DNA of 64,000 nt from an uncultured Prevotellaceae bacterium (GCA_900319225.1 ONNV01000006.1:1-64000), one strand, 5' to 3'. Positions 37,972-47,603 are shown, counted from the stretch's first letter. Notes: a model not told the origin generated them from the sequence alone. Translations and numbers: made by a program.

Positions 37972-40749
37972 TTAAAAGGCTATATGCGCTTGGAATGCGA
38001 TAGAGAATATGTTACGGTAGGAGTCCGTCAGCTGACCGCTTGTCAGTCTGATAGGATTGTAACAGGTGTTCCAGCTGCCGGTAACGCCCAGGCAGAGCTG
38101 GTTAGTCAAGAGATACTGGATGTCAAAGCCCACCATCGCATTGGTGTGCGATACATCCTTGAGTGCAGTCTGCTCAAAGAATGACAGCTCCGGGAATGAA
38201 CCGAATCCGGTTATTACCGAAACACACGATGTGTTGTCATCATTTATCAGGAACTTGCCCTTAAGACCCACGTTGTAGTAGAGGTCATTTGACAAGAGTG
38301 TGAAGTCCGTGTTTGCGGTAAGGCTGATACGCTCCCATGCCTTGCCAAGTGAAGGCGAGAATAAGTAAATATCGAACTCACCCTGTGCTGTCTGCCCTGC
38401 GCCTGCACCTCCCAGGAAAATGTAGGTGGACGGAGTGTGGCGGTAACCCAGACGCAGCGCCGGAGTCCAGCCCTCAAGCGTGGTGTATGAAAGCGATGCG
38501 TTTGCTCCCAACTTGTTGAAGAAACGGGTTGACAGGCTCAGGTTGGCCATACCGCTCAGGCGGGAGTTGAACTCATGCTCCAGCTGCCCCATGAACTCCA
38601 GGCCGAATCCGCCGGGCTCATCGGTCTCACTGTTATGTACGCCGTCTATGCCCTTGTAGCTTATCTGACCGGTAAATGCATTGCGTTTACCTATATGGCT
38701 GTAGCTAATTGAAGCGATTGAATACAGATGACCTATGGAAACCAGCGCACCGTCACGGCTGTCATAGAAGGCATGTGTGTTGGAGACCTCAATCCTGTTG
38801 CGGTATCCCTTATAAGCCAGATAACGCATATGCTCCACAAACTCCTCCTGCTCTGCGTTGCTGGGGTTGTAATTGCGCATCTGGAACTCCCTGGCATTGG
38901 TATAATCCTTGAGTGACTCATATGCCAGACCCTTGGTATACATAAGCTCACGATTATCCGGATCATATACCAGAGCGGTATCCAGTACCTCCAGTGCTAT
39001 ATCGGGCATACGGTCCTTAATAAGTTCTGTGGCCCACTCCTGGCTTATGCCTGAGTGCGCCGCGGTGAGCTGTGGGTTGATATACTCGTCACCCTTACGT
39101 GCAGGACGCAGCAGAGCCAGTGAACTGGCCTCCCTACCCTGCATCTGCAGTGACAAAGCCTGCTTTACTATGAAATAAGGTACATCGGGATATGTCTCAT
39201 AACCCATCCGGGCATACTCTATGAACTCTTCATCCTTCTTGAGCGTCTGGCTCATGTTGATGGCGCAACGCAGTCCGGCCTCGCTCTCCGGTATCACCTC
39301 AAGCAGGTCACGTGCCTCATCAAGGGCAGCCGGATAGCGCTCCTCCTCAACCAGGTACTTTAAACGTACGCCTGCCACCTCCTCATAGGCCGATGCAAAA
39401 CGCTCACGCTGGTCAGGATTGAACTCCGATGACTCCAGGTACAATCCGCGGGCCTCACTGAAACGGTTAAGATGTCCCAGCACGGTTATCTGCATGGTAA
39501 CTACCGATGGCCAGATCTCGGCCGTATCAGTCAGTACCAGGATGGCACGGTCCAGATGCTGGCGGGCATCATTCCACTGCTGCACGCCCATATCCTTACG
39601 GGCCAGCTCAACCATCAGGTTACCGTAAGTCTCGGCCAGTTCGTCATCAGGGTTCATCTCATAGAGCTCGGCCAGCAACCTAAGGCTGCGCTTGTCATTG
39701 CCGGTCATCTTCTCTACCGTATATAGTTTTATGAGCAGCGATATGGTACGTCCGTCCAGACGTATAGCCTCCTCAATGTAATACCGGGCATCCTCATAGT
39801 AACCTCTGGCCATGGAGGTGTTGATGAGATAGTTCAACGCGTCACGGTCACCGGTAGAGAGGTAAAGACGTCCATTCACCTCATACGCATCATGGATGCG
39901 GGCATCATTCGATGCCTCATAAAGCAGGTTGTTATAGATGGCGGAACCCTCCAGGTTCTTGCCCTTGACAAGTGTCAGGGCCTGTGAGAAAAGCCCCATT
40001 TCCGACATGATTCCTGCCACCTTGTTTATCATCTCCTGGTCATTTGGAAAATACTGCAGACCGCGGTTTCCTGCACCGATAGCCTTCTCATACTCACCCA
40101 TCTTGGAGTAGGTTGATATAAGCTCAATGTAGTACTCCCTCATGCGGGGATCCTTGTCTATCCACATCTCCAGGTTATCGGCCGCCTCATAGAGAGAGCT
40201 CTTTCTGAGCACCTCATCCCAATTCTCACGGTTACGGCGGCGCACATCATTCACTACCAGCGTGTCATTGGGATAGATATGTGACAGGCGTTCCAGAGCG
40301 GCATCGGCCTCTATATCATTTCCCATACGGCGGTAGAACGCAATCTTACGACGCCATAGGTCACGGTCATACGGTTGGAACTCAAGCAGCTCATTTATGT
40401 AGCAGATGGCACTTGAGTAATGTCCCAGTTTCTCCTCTATATCCACAAGGAACCTCTTGGCCTTGAAGAGCTGGTCATTGGCCTGCACGGCACGTACCAT
40501 GTTGTATCGGGCCTCATTGATGTCGTCAATAGTATAGTAGTAGCGGCCGTTAAGGAATCTGAGTTCCGGATCATCCGAGAAGAGCTCCAGACCGGCGTCA
40601 ATCTCACGCTTTGCGCTGTTCCAGGCTCCGGAATTGATATATCCCTCGGCACGATTCACATAATAGCGCGGCGAGTACTTTATATCCTGCGCCATGGACG
40701 GCACGGATAAAAGCAACACAACGGCTATTATGATATTCCTGAGTCTCAT
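37972..40749 (-). CDS. TPR protein with YaiO-like outer-membrane beta-barrel
   Basis: 925 residues with a signal peptide (LLSVPSMAQ). Residues about 25-620 are tetratricopeptide-type helical repeats (for example FLNGRYYYTIDDINEARYNM and ALIKLYTVEKMTGNDKRSL-like units). The last 280 residues are a YaiO-type beta-barrel with alternating strands (SYSHIGKRNAFTGQISYKG, LRLGYRHTPSTYIFLG) and a terminal aromatic strand ending in QAHIAF. The layout, periplasmic TPR plus barrel, is that of polysaccharide exporters such as PgaA, although the barrel type differs. It lies directly downstream of the glycosyltransferase. Confidence 0.85.
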   Translation of the reverse strand: MRLRNIIIAVVLLLSVPSMAQDIKYSPRYYVNRAEGYINSGAWNSAKREIDAGLELFSDDPELRFLNGRYYYTIDDINEARYNMVRAVQANDQLFKAKRFLVDIEEKLGHYSSAICYINELLEFQPYDRDLWRRKIAFYRRMGNDIEADAALERLSHIYPNDTLVVNDVRRRNRENWDEVLRKSSLYEAADNLEMWIDKDPRMREYYIELISTYSKMGEYEKAIGAGNRGLQYFPNDQEMINKVAGIMSEMGLFSQALTLVKGKNLEGSAIYNNLLYEASNDARIHDAYEVNGRLYLSTGDRDALNYLINTSMARGYYEDARYYIEEAIRLDGRTISLLIKLYTVEKMTGNDKRSLRLLAELYEMNPDDELAETYGNLMVELARKDMGVQQWNDARQHLDRAILVLTDTAEIWPSVVTMQITVLGHLNRFSEARGLYLESSEFNPDQRERFASAYEEVAGVRLKYLVEEERYPAALDEARDLLEVIPESEAGLRCAINMSQTLKKDEEFIEYARMGYETYPDVPYFIVKQALSLQMQGREASSLALLRPARKGDEYINPQLTAAHSGISQEWATELIKDRMPDIALEVLDTALVYDPDNRELMYTKGLAYESLKDYTNAREFQMRNYNPSNAEQEEFVEHMRYLAYKGYRNRIEVSNTHAFYDSRDGALVSIGHLYSIASISYSHIGKRNAFTGQISYKGIDGVHNSETDEPGGFGLEFMGQLEHEFNSRLSGMANLSLSTRFFNKLGANASLSYTTLEGWTPALRLGYRHTPSTYIFLGGAGAGQTAQGEFDIYLFSPSLGKAWERISLTANTDFTLLSNDLYYNVGLKGKFLINDDNTSCVSVITGFGSFPELSFFEQTALKDVSHTNAMVGFDIQYLLTNQLCLGVTGSWNTCYNPIRLTSGQLTDSYRNIFSIAFQAHIAF

Positions 40750-40751
40750 GT

Positions 40752-42179
40752 CTATTTCTTTTTAACGCCTGTACGCTGGATAGGCGTCCAAACGGCAGCC
40801 TTGTTACGGATATATCGCCAGTAACCCACCAGTGAACAGTATGTGACAATGGGATGGTACATGAACGGTTCTATGAACGATGCGAATACCAGTTTCAGGT
40901 AACTCACCCTCTTGTATTTCCAGTCAACCGCCTTGGTCTTGACATCAGACAGGATCACGAATGACGTCATGAACAGCGAGAAAGAGTATATCATTCCGAA
41001 TACTATGGTCGATGTATTCCAGTTCACTCCACCCTTGACGGTGAAATAGATCAGGAATATCATACCCAGCAGCTCAAGTATCGGGGCTATGAACTCAAAG
41101 ATGAATATGTACGGCAGCATGATACCGCCTATTACGCCGTAAGAGGGGTTAAAGAACAGTTTGCTGTGATTTACCACGATCTCAAACAGGCCGCGGGCCC
41201 AACGGGTACGCTGACGTGAGAGGGACTTGAGGTTACTCGGACCCTCGGTCCAGCAGCACACCTTGGGCACCTGTGCCAGCTGATACTCAAAGCCGTTGTT
41301 GTTCATGTAGGTAACCATTCGCAGCATGAGGTCCACATCCTCGGCCATACTGGTGGTATCATAACCGCCGGACTTGACCGCGATATCAGTATCAAACAGA
41401 CCGAATCCTCCTGATATGTTAGGCAGTGCGTTTATGCGTGACCAACCCAGCTTACCGATAAAGAATGAGCGCAGGTACTCCAACTGCTGGAACATGGGGA
41501 ATACGGCATTGGGCACGTGAGCCTCGGTCACACGTCCGTCCTCAACGATACAGCCGTTACTCATAAGCATGGTGGCACCCACGCCTATCACCGGCTTGTG
41601 GCTGTTGATTACCAGCCACATCATGCGGTACAGGGCCATCGGCTCAATGATACAGTCCACATCAGTACATACAAAGTACTTGTTACTGCATACGTTGATG
41701 CCTGCGTTTGAACCGTCGGCCTTACGTCCTCCATGCTCCTTATCCACCACTATGATCTTGCTGTAACGCTCATCGGTAGATTTCAGCACCCTCTTGATAG
41801 GCTTGGAGGGTACCCTCATGGCAATATCATACGGCACCTCAACCAGGCTGTACTCATTTATGAGCAGCTCCATGGTGCGGTCAGTACTGGCATCGTTCAC
41901 GATAACTATCTCGTAGTCAGGATAATCTATCTTGAGCAGCGAGTTCACGTTATCGATGATGGTTACCTCCTCATTGAACGCGGGAGCTATGATTGAAACG
42001 GCGGGAGTAAGGGGTGAGCCCTGCATCATGTACTTGATGGTCTCGTCATCGGGCACGTTTATATCAAGCTGGTTCTGGGCCTGGCGGCTCATGAGAACCA
42101 GAAGCGCATAACTGGCCATCAGCAGAATCGAGTAGCTGAAAACCAAGTAGCAGAATATCTGATAAAACAACACCCACAT
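40752..42179 (-). CDS. processive family 2 glycosyltransferase (membrane polysaccharide synthase)
   Basis: 475 residues. One N-terminal membrane helix (about 5-30), a GT-A catalytic domain (about 58-330) and three or four C-terminal helices (about 350-450). Catalytic motifs of processive synthases are complete: Asp96 (VNDAS), Asp-Val-Asp at 173-175 (CTDVDC), Glu280-Asp281 (MAEDVD) and the acceptor-site QRTRW at 323-327. No PilZ domain is present. Likely polymerises a homopolysaccharide at the inner membrane and passes it to the TPR-barrel protein encoded next. The sugar cannot be deduced. Confidence 0.9.
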   Translation of the reverse strand: MWVLFYQIFCYLVFSYSILLMASYALLVLMSRQAQNQLDINVPDDETIKYMMQGSPLTPAVSIIAPAFNEEVTIIDNVNSLLKIDYPDYEIVIVNDASTDRTMELLINEYSLVEVPYDIAMRVPSKPIKRVLKSTDERYSKIIVVDKEHGGRKADGSNAGINVCSNKYFVCTDVDCIIEPMALYRMMWLVINSHKPVIGVGATMLMSNGCIVEDGRVTEAHVPNAVFPMFQQLEYLRSFFIGKLGWSRINALPNISGGFGLFDTDIAVKSGGYDTTSMAEDVDLMLRMVTYMNNNGFEYQLAQVPKVCCWTEGPSNLKSLSRQRTRWARGLFEIVVNHSKLFFNPSYGVIGGIMLPYIFIFEFIAPILELLGMIFLIYFTVKGGVNWNTSTIVFGMIYSFSLFMTSFVILSDVKTKAVDWKYKRVSYLKLVFASFIEPFMYHPIVTYCSLVGYWRYIRNKAAVWTPIQRTGVKKK

Positions 42180-42199
42180 AACTGTTCCTCTCCCTGTTG

Positions 42200-43477
42200 T
42201 TATCCGTTAAACACTGTCTCCACCGACGGATGATAAGCCTGTTCCTTGTCAAGGCGGATCTTCTCAAGCGTGATGGGGTTATTAAAGAATGCAAAGTATT
42301 TCCGGTCGGCCTCAGTAGCCTCCTTCTCCAGCTTATAGAACATGGCACGTCCCATCTTACCGTAGTTGTAGATGCAACGGATGGCCTCATAGCGTACATG
42401 AGGATTGGTGGTGTTATGGAATCCGTCAAGCAGTGCGTTCATGCTCTTGCCTGTACCCAGACGGGTCATGGCATGCATTATGGCCACCTTGGTGTCATCG
42501 GGCTGGGACATGAGCGTATCAATAAGCATCGGCTCACAGTCCACGTAGTGCAGATAACCCCAGGTTCTGGATATCTCCTCAATAAGCTTTTTCTTCTTGC
42601 TCTCCTTGAACAGGTCCTTGAGCTCACCGCAGTACTCAACCAGGTTGAAACGGCGCATAAGACGCACAAACATGCACTGGGTACGCTCATTCATCTGGAT
42701 ATGCGCCCATCGGGCCAGATTGGGCAGCTTGAGGCCCTCACGACGGCGGCGCTGCAGTGAGTACGCCAGCTCTATCTCATCCCTGATGCAGCAGTGCTTG
42801 TCAAAGAAGTCCGTCTCAAAATAGTCAAGTGCGCTGTCTGAGCTGGACATGATGGTGGTATACATGGCCAGACGCTGCACATGCAGGTTCTTGGCCTTGA
42901 GCAGTTTGTTCACCACCCACGGGCTTACCTGCAGCTTGAACGCACGCAATTTATGGAGCGAATCCGATATGCGGCGCATGTTACCCAGGCTCACCTCCCT
43001 CTCCAGAAACTCCGATATACCGAACATAGAGAGCATATGGTGGATATTCTCTATCTTGGAGAGCTCTGATTTCTCCGTGATGTAGTCCATGTAGAAGACA
43101 TCGGCAAACATCTTCTTCTCAACATCCTTCTTTAGGATCTGCTTGCCCAGATAGTTCTGGTCCAGGCCGAAAGCCTCAAGTATGGTCTCACTGGATGCAA
43201 TGTAGTCAGCATCATCAGACAGGATCCAGGCCATACCCATGCCGTACTTGTACTCTATGCTGTTGCGCAGGCGCTCCTTGTTCTTGCGGCGGATTGACCC
43301 GAAGAACATGTTGAGCTGCATGATTATGATCATTATGGTACTGAATGACGTGATGATGATAGCCACTTTGGTCTCAAAGGGGTACTCATCATAGCGGCTG
43401 AAAGCATACGTCAACAGGTATTTGAAGTATGCCAGTATCACCAGAAGGTAATATCTGATATATGATATAGTAGTCAC
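42200..43477 (-). CDS. membrane-anchored HEAT-repeat protein
   Basis: 425 residues from a GTG start at 43475-43477. Two hydrophobic segments near the N-terminus (about 5-25 and 36-58, the second VAIIITSFSTIMIIIMQL) are followed by a helical cytoplasmic part. Its end shows HEAT-type repeats (DDTKVAIMHAMTRLGTGKSM, NPHVRYEAIRCIYNYGKMG). First gene of the operon, 20 bases before the glycosyltransferase. Its place suggests an accessory or regulatory partner of the synthase, comparable in position only to PgaD or BcsB-like helpers. Confidence 0.8.
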   Translation of the reverse strand: MTTISYIRYYLLVILAYFKYLLTYAFSRYDEYPFETKVAIIITSFSTIMIIIMQLNMFFGSIRRKNKERLRNSIEYKYGMGMAWILSDDADYIASSETILEAFGLDQNYLGKQILKKDVEKKMFADVFYMDYITEKSELSKIENIHHMLSMFGISEFLEREVSLGNMRRISDSLHKLRAFKLQVSPWVVNKLLKAKNLHVQRLAMYTTIMSSSDSALDYFETDFFDKHCCIRDEIELAYSLQRRRREGLKLPNLARWAHIQMNERTQCMFVRLMRRFNLVEYCGELKDLFKESKKKKLIEEISRTWGYLHYVDCEPMLIDTLMSQPDDTKVAIMHAMTRLGTGKSMNALLDGFHNTTNPHVRYEAIRCIYNYGKMGRAMFYKLEKEATEADRKYFAFFNNPITLEKIRLDKEQAYHPSVETVFNG

Positions 43478-43543
43478 TTCCGCAACGTCAATCCAGGTTC
43501 AGTAATCAGGTCGCTACACGCTCTGTATAGCTTATAACATACG

Positions 43544-43574
43544 CAAATATATATATTGGGAAGGAAAAATCAAA
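43544..43574 (-). promoter_or_regulatory. promoter of the exopolysaccharide-type operon
   Basis: Minus strand: -7 box TATATTTG at 43544-43551 and -33 TTTG at 43571-43574 with a 19-base spacer. It is the best-matching promoter pair in the window and lies 67 bases before the GTG start at 43477. Confidence 0.65.
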
Positions 43575-43625
43575 AAATGTGAAAAAATTTTCAAGGTTCT
43601 GAATACAAACAAAGCCGATTTAAAT

Positions 43626-43653
43626 AAAAACGGGGCGGTTTTGAGCCGTCCCG
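43626..43653 (-). terminator. intrinsic terminator after guaA
   Basis: On the minus strand CGGGACGG and CCGCCCCG form a stem with one mismatch, loop CTCAAAA, followed by TTTTT. Confidence 0.8.
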
Positions 43654-43660
43654 TCCTGTA

Positions 43661-45181
43661 TTACTCCCACTCGATCGTGGCTGGCGGTTTTGACGAAATA
43701 TCGTAACAAACGCGGTTTACACCCTTGACTTTGTTGATTATCTCGTTGCTTATGTCGTGCATGAACTTGTACGGAAGCTCAAACCAATCGGCTGTCATGG
43801 CATCCACGCTGGTTACGGCACGCAGTGCAACGGCGTTGTCAAATGTACGCTCATCGCCCATAACGCCCACCGTGCGGTCAGAGAGCAGGATTGCGCCGGC
43901 CTGCCAGATCTTGTCATACAGGCCCCACTCGCGCAGTCCGTTGATGAATATGGCATCGGCCTCCTGGAGGACTGATACTTTCTCAGGTGTGATATCACCT
44001 ATGATGCGCACTGCCAGACCCGGTCCGGGGAAAGGATGACGGCCGATCAGGTGCTCGGGGATACCCAGACGGCGGCCAATGGCGCGAACCTCATCCTTAA
44101 AGAGCCACTTGAGCGGCTCGCAGAGCTTAAGGCCCATCTTGGCAGGCAGACCACCTACGTTGTGATGGCTCTTGATGGTCTTTCCGGTTATGTTCAGGCT
44201 CTCAATGCGGTCAGGATAGATAGTGCCCTGAGCCAGCCACTTGGCATCAGTTATCTTCTGTGCCTCGGCATCGAATACCTCTACAAAGTCGCGGCCTATG
44301 ATCTTACGTTTCTGCTCGGGATCGGTAACGCCCTTGAGGTCATCAAAGAACTTGGCCGATGCATCCACGCCCTTAACGTTCAGGCCCAGGCATACATAGT
44401 CATTAAGTACGTCGGTGAACTCATTCTTACGCAGCAGACCGTGATTTACGAATATACAGGTCAGGTTCTTGCCGATAGCCTTGTTGAGCAGTACGGCAGC
44501 GACCGATGAATCCACACCGCCGCTCAGTCCCAGAACCACCTTGTCATTACCAAGCTCAGCCTTGAGCTCACTCACAGTCTTCTCAATGAATGAGTCCGAT
44601 GTCCACTCCCTGCGGCTGCCGCAGATACCCATCACAAAGTTCTCAAGCAGCAGGCGGCCCTGCAGCGAATGCTCCACCTCGGGATGGAACTGCACGCCCC
44701 ATACGCGCTTGTCGATATTCTGGAATGCAGCGAACTTGACGCTGTCTGTAGATGCTGTAACCTTGTAACCCTCAGGGATTGCGGTGATTGAGTCACCGTG
44801 ACTCATCCAAACCTGAGAGCCCTTGTCAAATCCCTTGAACAGGGGGCAGTCATCGGATATGAATCCCAGATTGGCACGACCGTACTCACGTGTGCCGGCC
44901 TGCTCAACCTTACCTCCGTAAGTGAAACTAAGCAGCTGAGCTCCGTAGCAGATACCCAGAACCGGATACTTGCCGATAATGCCCGACAGGTCGGGACGGA
45001 ATGCGTCATCGGCATAAACACTAAGCGGTGATCCGCTCAGAATCACGCCAATAACATCGGGATCATTCTCAGGGAACTTGTTGTAAGGCAGGATCTCGCA
45101 GAATGTATCCATCTCTCTCACTCTGCGGCCTATCAGCTGAGTTGTCTGAGAACCGAAATCAAGTATTATTATCTTTTGCAT
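43661..45181 (-). CDS. guaA: GMP synthase (glutamine-hydrolysing)
   Basis: Amidates XMP to GMP in purine synthesis. 506 residues in three domains. The class I glutamine amidotransferase has Cys78 (GICYGAQ), His166 and Glu168 (FHPEVEH). The ATP pyrophosphatase has SGGVDS at 220-225. The C-terminal dimerisation domain ends in [12 protein letters not shown], the standard GuaA end. Monocistronic between its own promoter and a terminator. The region just upstream of its promoter is occupied by a REP-like repeat. Confidence 0.97.
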   Translation of the reverse strand: MQKIIILDFGSQTTQLIGRRVREMDTFCEILPYNKFPENDPDVIGVILSGSPLSVYADDAFRPDLSGIIGKYPVLGICYGAQLLSFTYGGKVEQAGTREYGRANLGFISDDCPLFKGFDKGSQVWMSHGDSITAIPEGYKVTASTDSVKFAAFQNIDKRVWGVQFHPEVEHSLQGRLLLENFVMGICGSRREWTSDSFIEKTVSELKAELGNDKVVLGLSGGVDSSVAAVLLNKAIGKNLTCIFVNHGLLRKNEFTDVLNDYVCLGLNVKGVDASAKFFDDLKGVTDPEQKRKIIGRDFVEVFDAEAQKITDAKWLAQGTIYPDRIESLNITGKTIKSHHNVGGLPAKMGLKLCEPLKWLFKDEVRAIGRRLGIPEHLIGRHPFPGPGLAVRIIGDITPEKVSVLQEADAIFINGLREWGLYDKIWQAGAILLSDRTVGVMGDERTFDNAVALRAVTSVDAMTADWFELPYKFMHDISNEIINKVKGVNRVCYDISSKPPATIEWE

Positions 45182-45200
45182 ACCTGTATTTTTACGTCTG

Positions 45201-45208
45201 CAAAATTA
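45201..45208 (-). promoter_or_regulatory. -7 box of guaA
   Basis: Minus strand TAATTTTG fits TAnnTTTG, 20 bases before the ATG. The nearest TTTG upstream lies only 12 bases away, within the repeat copy at 45216-45246, so the -33 element is uncertain. Confidence 0.45.
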
Positions 45209-45215
45209 AAAAAAA

Positions 45216-45246
45216 GGAGCCAAAGGGGACGGTTCTGTTTGGCCCC
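45216..45246 (+). repeat. REP-like repeat unit, copy 1
   Basis: 31 bases, GGAGCCAAAGGGGACGGTTC plus TGTTTGGCCCC. It differs from the copy at 45283-45313 by a single base (G for A in the TCT-x-TTTGG part). Unpaired direct copy, separated from the next by a T-rich stretch. Confidence 0.85.
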
Positions 45247-45282
45247 ATTTTTCAACATTTAGTTTTTTTTTTGAGAAAAAAG

Positions 45283-45356
45283 GGAGCCAAAGGGGACGGT
45301 TCTATTTGGCCCCTCTCGGAAAAAAGGGGCCAAATAGAACCGTCCCCTTTGGCTCC
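45283..45356. repeat. REP-like perfect inverted repeat (31-bp arms)
   Basis: The arms 45283-45313 and 45326-45356 are exact reverse complements with a 12-base loop. The arm contains the core GGGGACGGTTCT shared with the hairpin at 53091-53164. It lies in the divergent spacer between guaA and the LytTR gene. No transposase is found in the window. Confidence 0.9.
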
Positions 45357-45380
45357 TTTGGCTGCTTTTGATTACCTTTG
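45348..45380 (+). promoter_or_regulatory. promoter of the LytTR gene, partly inside the repeat
   Basis: -7 box TACCTTTG (45373-45380) and -33 TTTG (45348-45351) with a 21-base spacer. The -33 element is made of repeat sequence. The predicted start, about 45386-45388, falls at the ATG, so the mRNA may be nearly leaderless. Confidence 0.55.
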
Positions 45381-45387
45381 CGGCCGG

Positions 45388-46266
45388 ATGACAAAAAGTA
45401 CAGACAATACAGTACCCAAGCTGATGCTGCAAAAGCGGTTCCTGCTGCAGGCCGTTCTCTTTGTGGCATTGTTTTCCATGCTGTTCATGGCCCTCTACCA
45501 GCCGTTCTCAAACACCACATGGTTCGGGTTCAACACATGGAAGCAGAGCGGTGTGACCATACTGTTCTATTTCGTAGCGGTGCCCACACTCATAATGAGC
45601 AAGCTGCTGCTGTCCGGAATGAGCAAGCTCCACCCCATATCGGTACGCAGATTCCTGTGGTGGCACATTGCCGAGTTCATCGTCATTGCCACCGAGTACT
45701 ACCTGTTCACGGTATCATTCAAACTGGGACTTTCACGCGAGTTGCCGCAGCTGCTCATACGCATACCGTCATGCGTGGCGCTTATCCTGGCCATCCCCTA
45801 CACCATCGTCTGGTTCTACGCGCAGTATAAAGCCAAGAAAGAGGAGTTGGAACTTTTCAAGGTAACCCACAACCGTGAGACCATGGAATCCGGCCACCGT
45901 CTCATCCAGTTCCGCGACAGCCAGGGCAAGCACAAGATGTCACTCAGCGAGGACTCCATTTTTTACATAGAGTCACAGGATAATTACGTACAGATTTTCT
46001 ATAATCTGGAAGGTAAGCTCTCCAGCTATCTGCTGCGTTGCAGCACCCAGAAGATTGAGGAGGACCTGGACGGAACATCCATAATCCGATGCCGCCGATC
46101 ATTCCTGGTCAACACCGCCAAGATAGCCCGTTACGGCAAGGAACACGGACACCTGACTATCACGCTTGACCACCCGTCGGGCAAGACCATAACGGTCACA
46201 CCCGCCTATTACCGCGCCATCCTCACACAGCTTGACAACCGCGAGGCACAGCAGCCCGGCGTTTAA
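45388..46266 (+). CDS. membrane-bound LytTR-family transcription regulator
   Basis: 292 residues from the ATG at 45388. The open frame extends upstream to 45103, but that part is translated repeat and antisense guaA sequence, so I reject it. Residues about 14-160 hold four membrane helices (LLQAVLFVALFSMLFMALYQ, GVTILFYFVAVPTLIMSKLL and two more). A basic linker follows, then a LytTR DNA-binding domain at about 190-285 with DSIFYIESQDNYVQIFY, IIRCRRSFLVNTAKIARY and VTPAYY. No histidine kinase gene is nearby; one-component membrane regulation is likely. The stop codon overlaps that of the convergent transporter gene. Confidence 0.88.
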   Translation: MTKSTDNTVPKLMLQKRFLLQAVLFVALFSMLFMALYQPFSNTTWFGFNTWKQSGVTILFYFVAVPTLIMSKLLLSGMSKLHPISVRRFLWWHIAEFIVIATEYYLFTVSFKLGLSRELPQLLIRIPSCVALILAIPYTIVWFYAQYKAKKEELELFKVTHNRETMESGHRLIQFRDSQGKHKMSLSEDSIFYIESQDNYVQIFYNLEGKLSSYLLRCSTQKIEEDLDGTSIIRCRRSFLVNTAKIARYGKEHGHLTITLDHPSGKTITVTPAYYRAILTQLDNREAQQPGV

Positions 46267-47564
46267 GAATTTTTCTTACTTTTAGATTCCTTGAAGAAGA
46301 TGCTGAACAGCACGGTTACCACAACCATGTAACCGGCAAAAATGAACCATGCCTTACTCCAGTCCGGAGCCACGGCCTTGAACACGAACTTGTCCATCAC
46401 CGCACCCGCACAGATAAGTCCCAGCGTAGCGCCGATACCGTTTGACATCATCATGAACAGCCCCTGTGCGCTGGCACGCATGCTCTTGTCCACATTCTGC
46501 TCCACATATATGGAACCTGCAATATTGTAGAAATCAAATGCCACACCGTAAAGGATGCAGCTGAGCACGAACAGCAGCACGCCGGGCATATCGGGAGTAC
46601 CCAGTCCGAACAGTCCGAACCTGAGCACCCACGCCGTCATGGACATGAGCAAGACCTTCTTTATGCCCAGCCTCTTCATACACAGCGGCACCAGCAGGAA
46701 ACAGAGAGTCTCAAATATCTGCGACAGAGAGAGCAGCGCGTTGCTGTTCCTCACCGCGAACGTATCAGCATAAGCGGGATTTGACGAGAATGAGCTGAGG
46801 AACGTGTTGGCATAGCCGTTAGTTATCTGCAGCGCCGTACCCATGAGGATGCAGAACATAAAGAACGTAGCCATATGCCTTACCTTGAAGAGGCTGAACG
46901 CGCTCAGTCCGAACGCGTCACGGATACTGCGCTCAGCCTTGGCGCCGCCCACCGGACACTGAGGCAGGGTAAGGCTGTACAGGCACAGCACCAATGAGAG
47001 TACTCCCGATAAGATAAGCTGCGTATATGAGTCCTGCATCTGCACTCCGCCAATCGATATGAAATTGACCGCCAGCATGCTGATTATGAAACCTACGGTA
47101 CCGAACAGACGTATGGGAGGATAGTCCTTGACCGGATCGCCGCCGGCCTGCCCTATCACGCAGTAGGCCACGGAGTTGGTAAGCGCCACGGTAGGCATGA
47201 AGAATACAATGCTCAGAGCGTAGAGGCTGTACAGCGGGCCGAACTCAACCTGCCCGGCGTTAAGGCAGTATAGACCTGCCGCCAGCATGAACCCGCCGGC
47301 CAGCAGATGACAGAGCGACAGCGTTCTCTGCGCCTGGATATACCTGTCGGCCACAATACCCACAAGCGCAGGCATAAAGAGTGACACCGCGCCGTTTGTG
47401 ATGAAGAACCATTTTATCTGACTGCCCAGACCGGTCTGTGCCAGGTATCGGCCAATAGAAATCAGGTAAGCACCCCAAACCGCATACTGCAGGAAAACCA
47501 GCATCACCAGACGCAGCTTCACGCCCAAACGGAGATTCCCTCTATTCTCATTCATATTTTCCAA
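46263..47564 (-). CDS. MFS transporter, nucleoside:H+ symporter (NupG) type
   Basis: 433 residues with about twelve hydrophobic helices. Diagnostic features are LVMLVFLQYAVWGAYLISIG at the start, the motif KDYPPIRLFGTVGFIISML in the middle, and a PALVGIVADRYI loop. These place it in the nucleoside permease branch of MFS. Uptake of nucleosides is the likely role, but Bacteroidota members of this branch are also annotated for sugars. Its 3' end overlaps the LytTR gene by 4 bases in convergent orientation, without a terminator between them. Confidence 0.85.
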   Translation of the reverse strand: MENMNENRGNLRLGVKLRLVMLVFLQYAVWGAYLISIGRYLAQTGLGSQIKWFFITNGAVSLFMPALVGIVADRYIQAQRTLSLCHLLAGGFMLAAGLYCLNAGQVEFGPLYSLYALSIVFFMPTVALTNSVAYCVIGQAGGDPVKDYPPIRLFGTVGFIISMLAVNFISIGGVQMQDSYTQLILSGVLSLVLCLYSLTLPQCPVGGAKAERSIRDAFGLSAFSLFKVRHMATFFMFCILMGTALQITNGYANTFLSSFSSNPAYADTFAVRNSNALLSLSQIFETLCFLLVPLCMKRLGIKKVLLMSMTAWVLRFGLFGLGTPDMPGVLLFVLSCILYGVAFDFYNIAGSIYVEQNVDKSMRASAQGLFMMMSNGIGATLGLICAGAVMDKFVFKAVAPDWSKAWFIFAGYMVVVTVLFSIFFKESKSKKNS

Positions 47565-47603
47565 AAATCCTTAAACTTCAAATAATCAGCATAAAACGCG
47601 GCA

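Noticed and set aside
45103-45387. 95-codon N-terminal extension of the LytTR protein
   Set aside because: It would be translated from sequence antisense to guaA and from the repeat cluster, and it precedes the predicted promoter.
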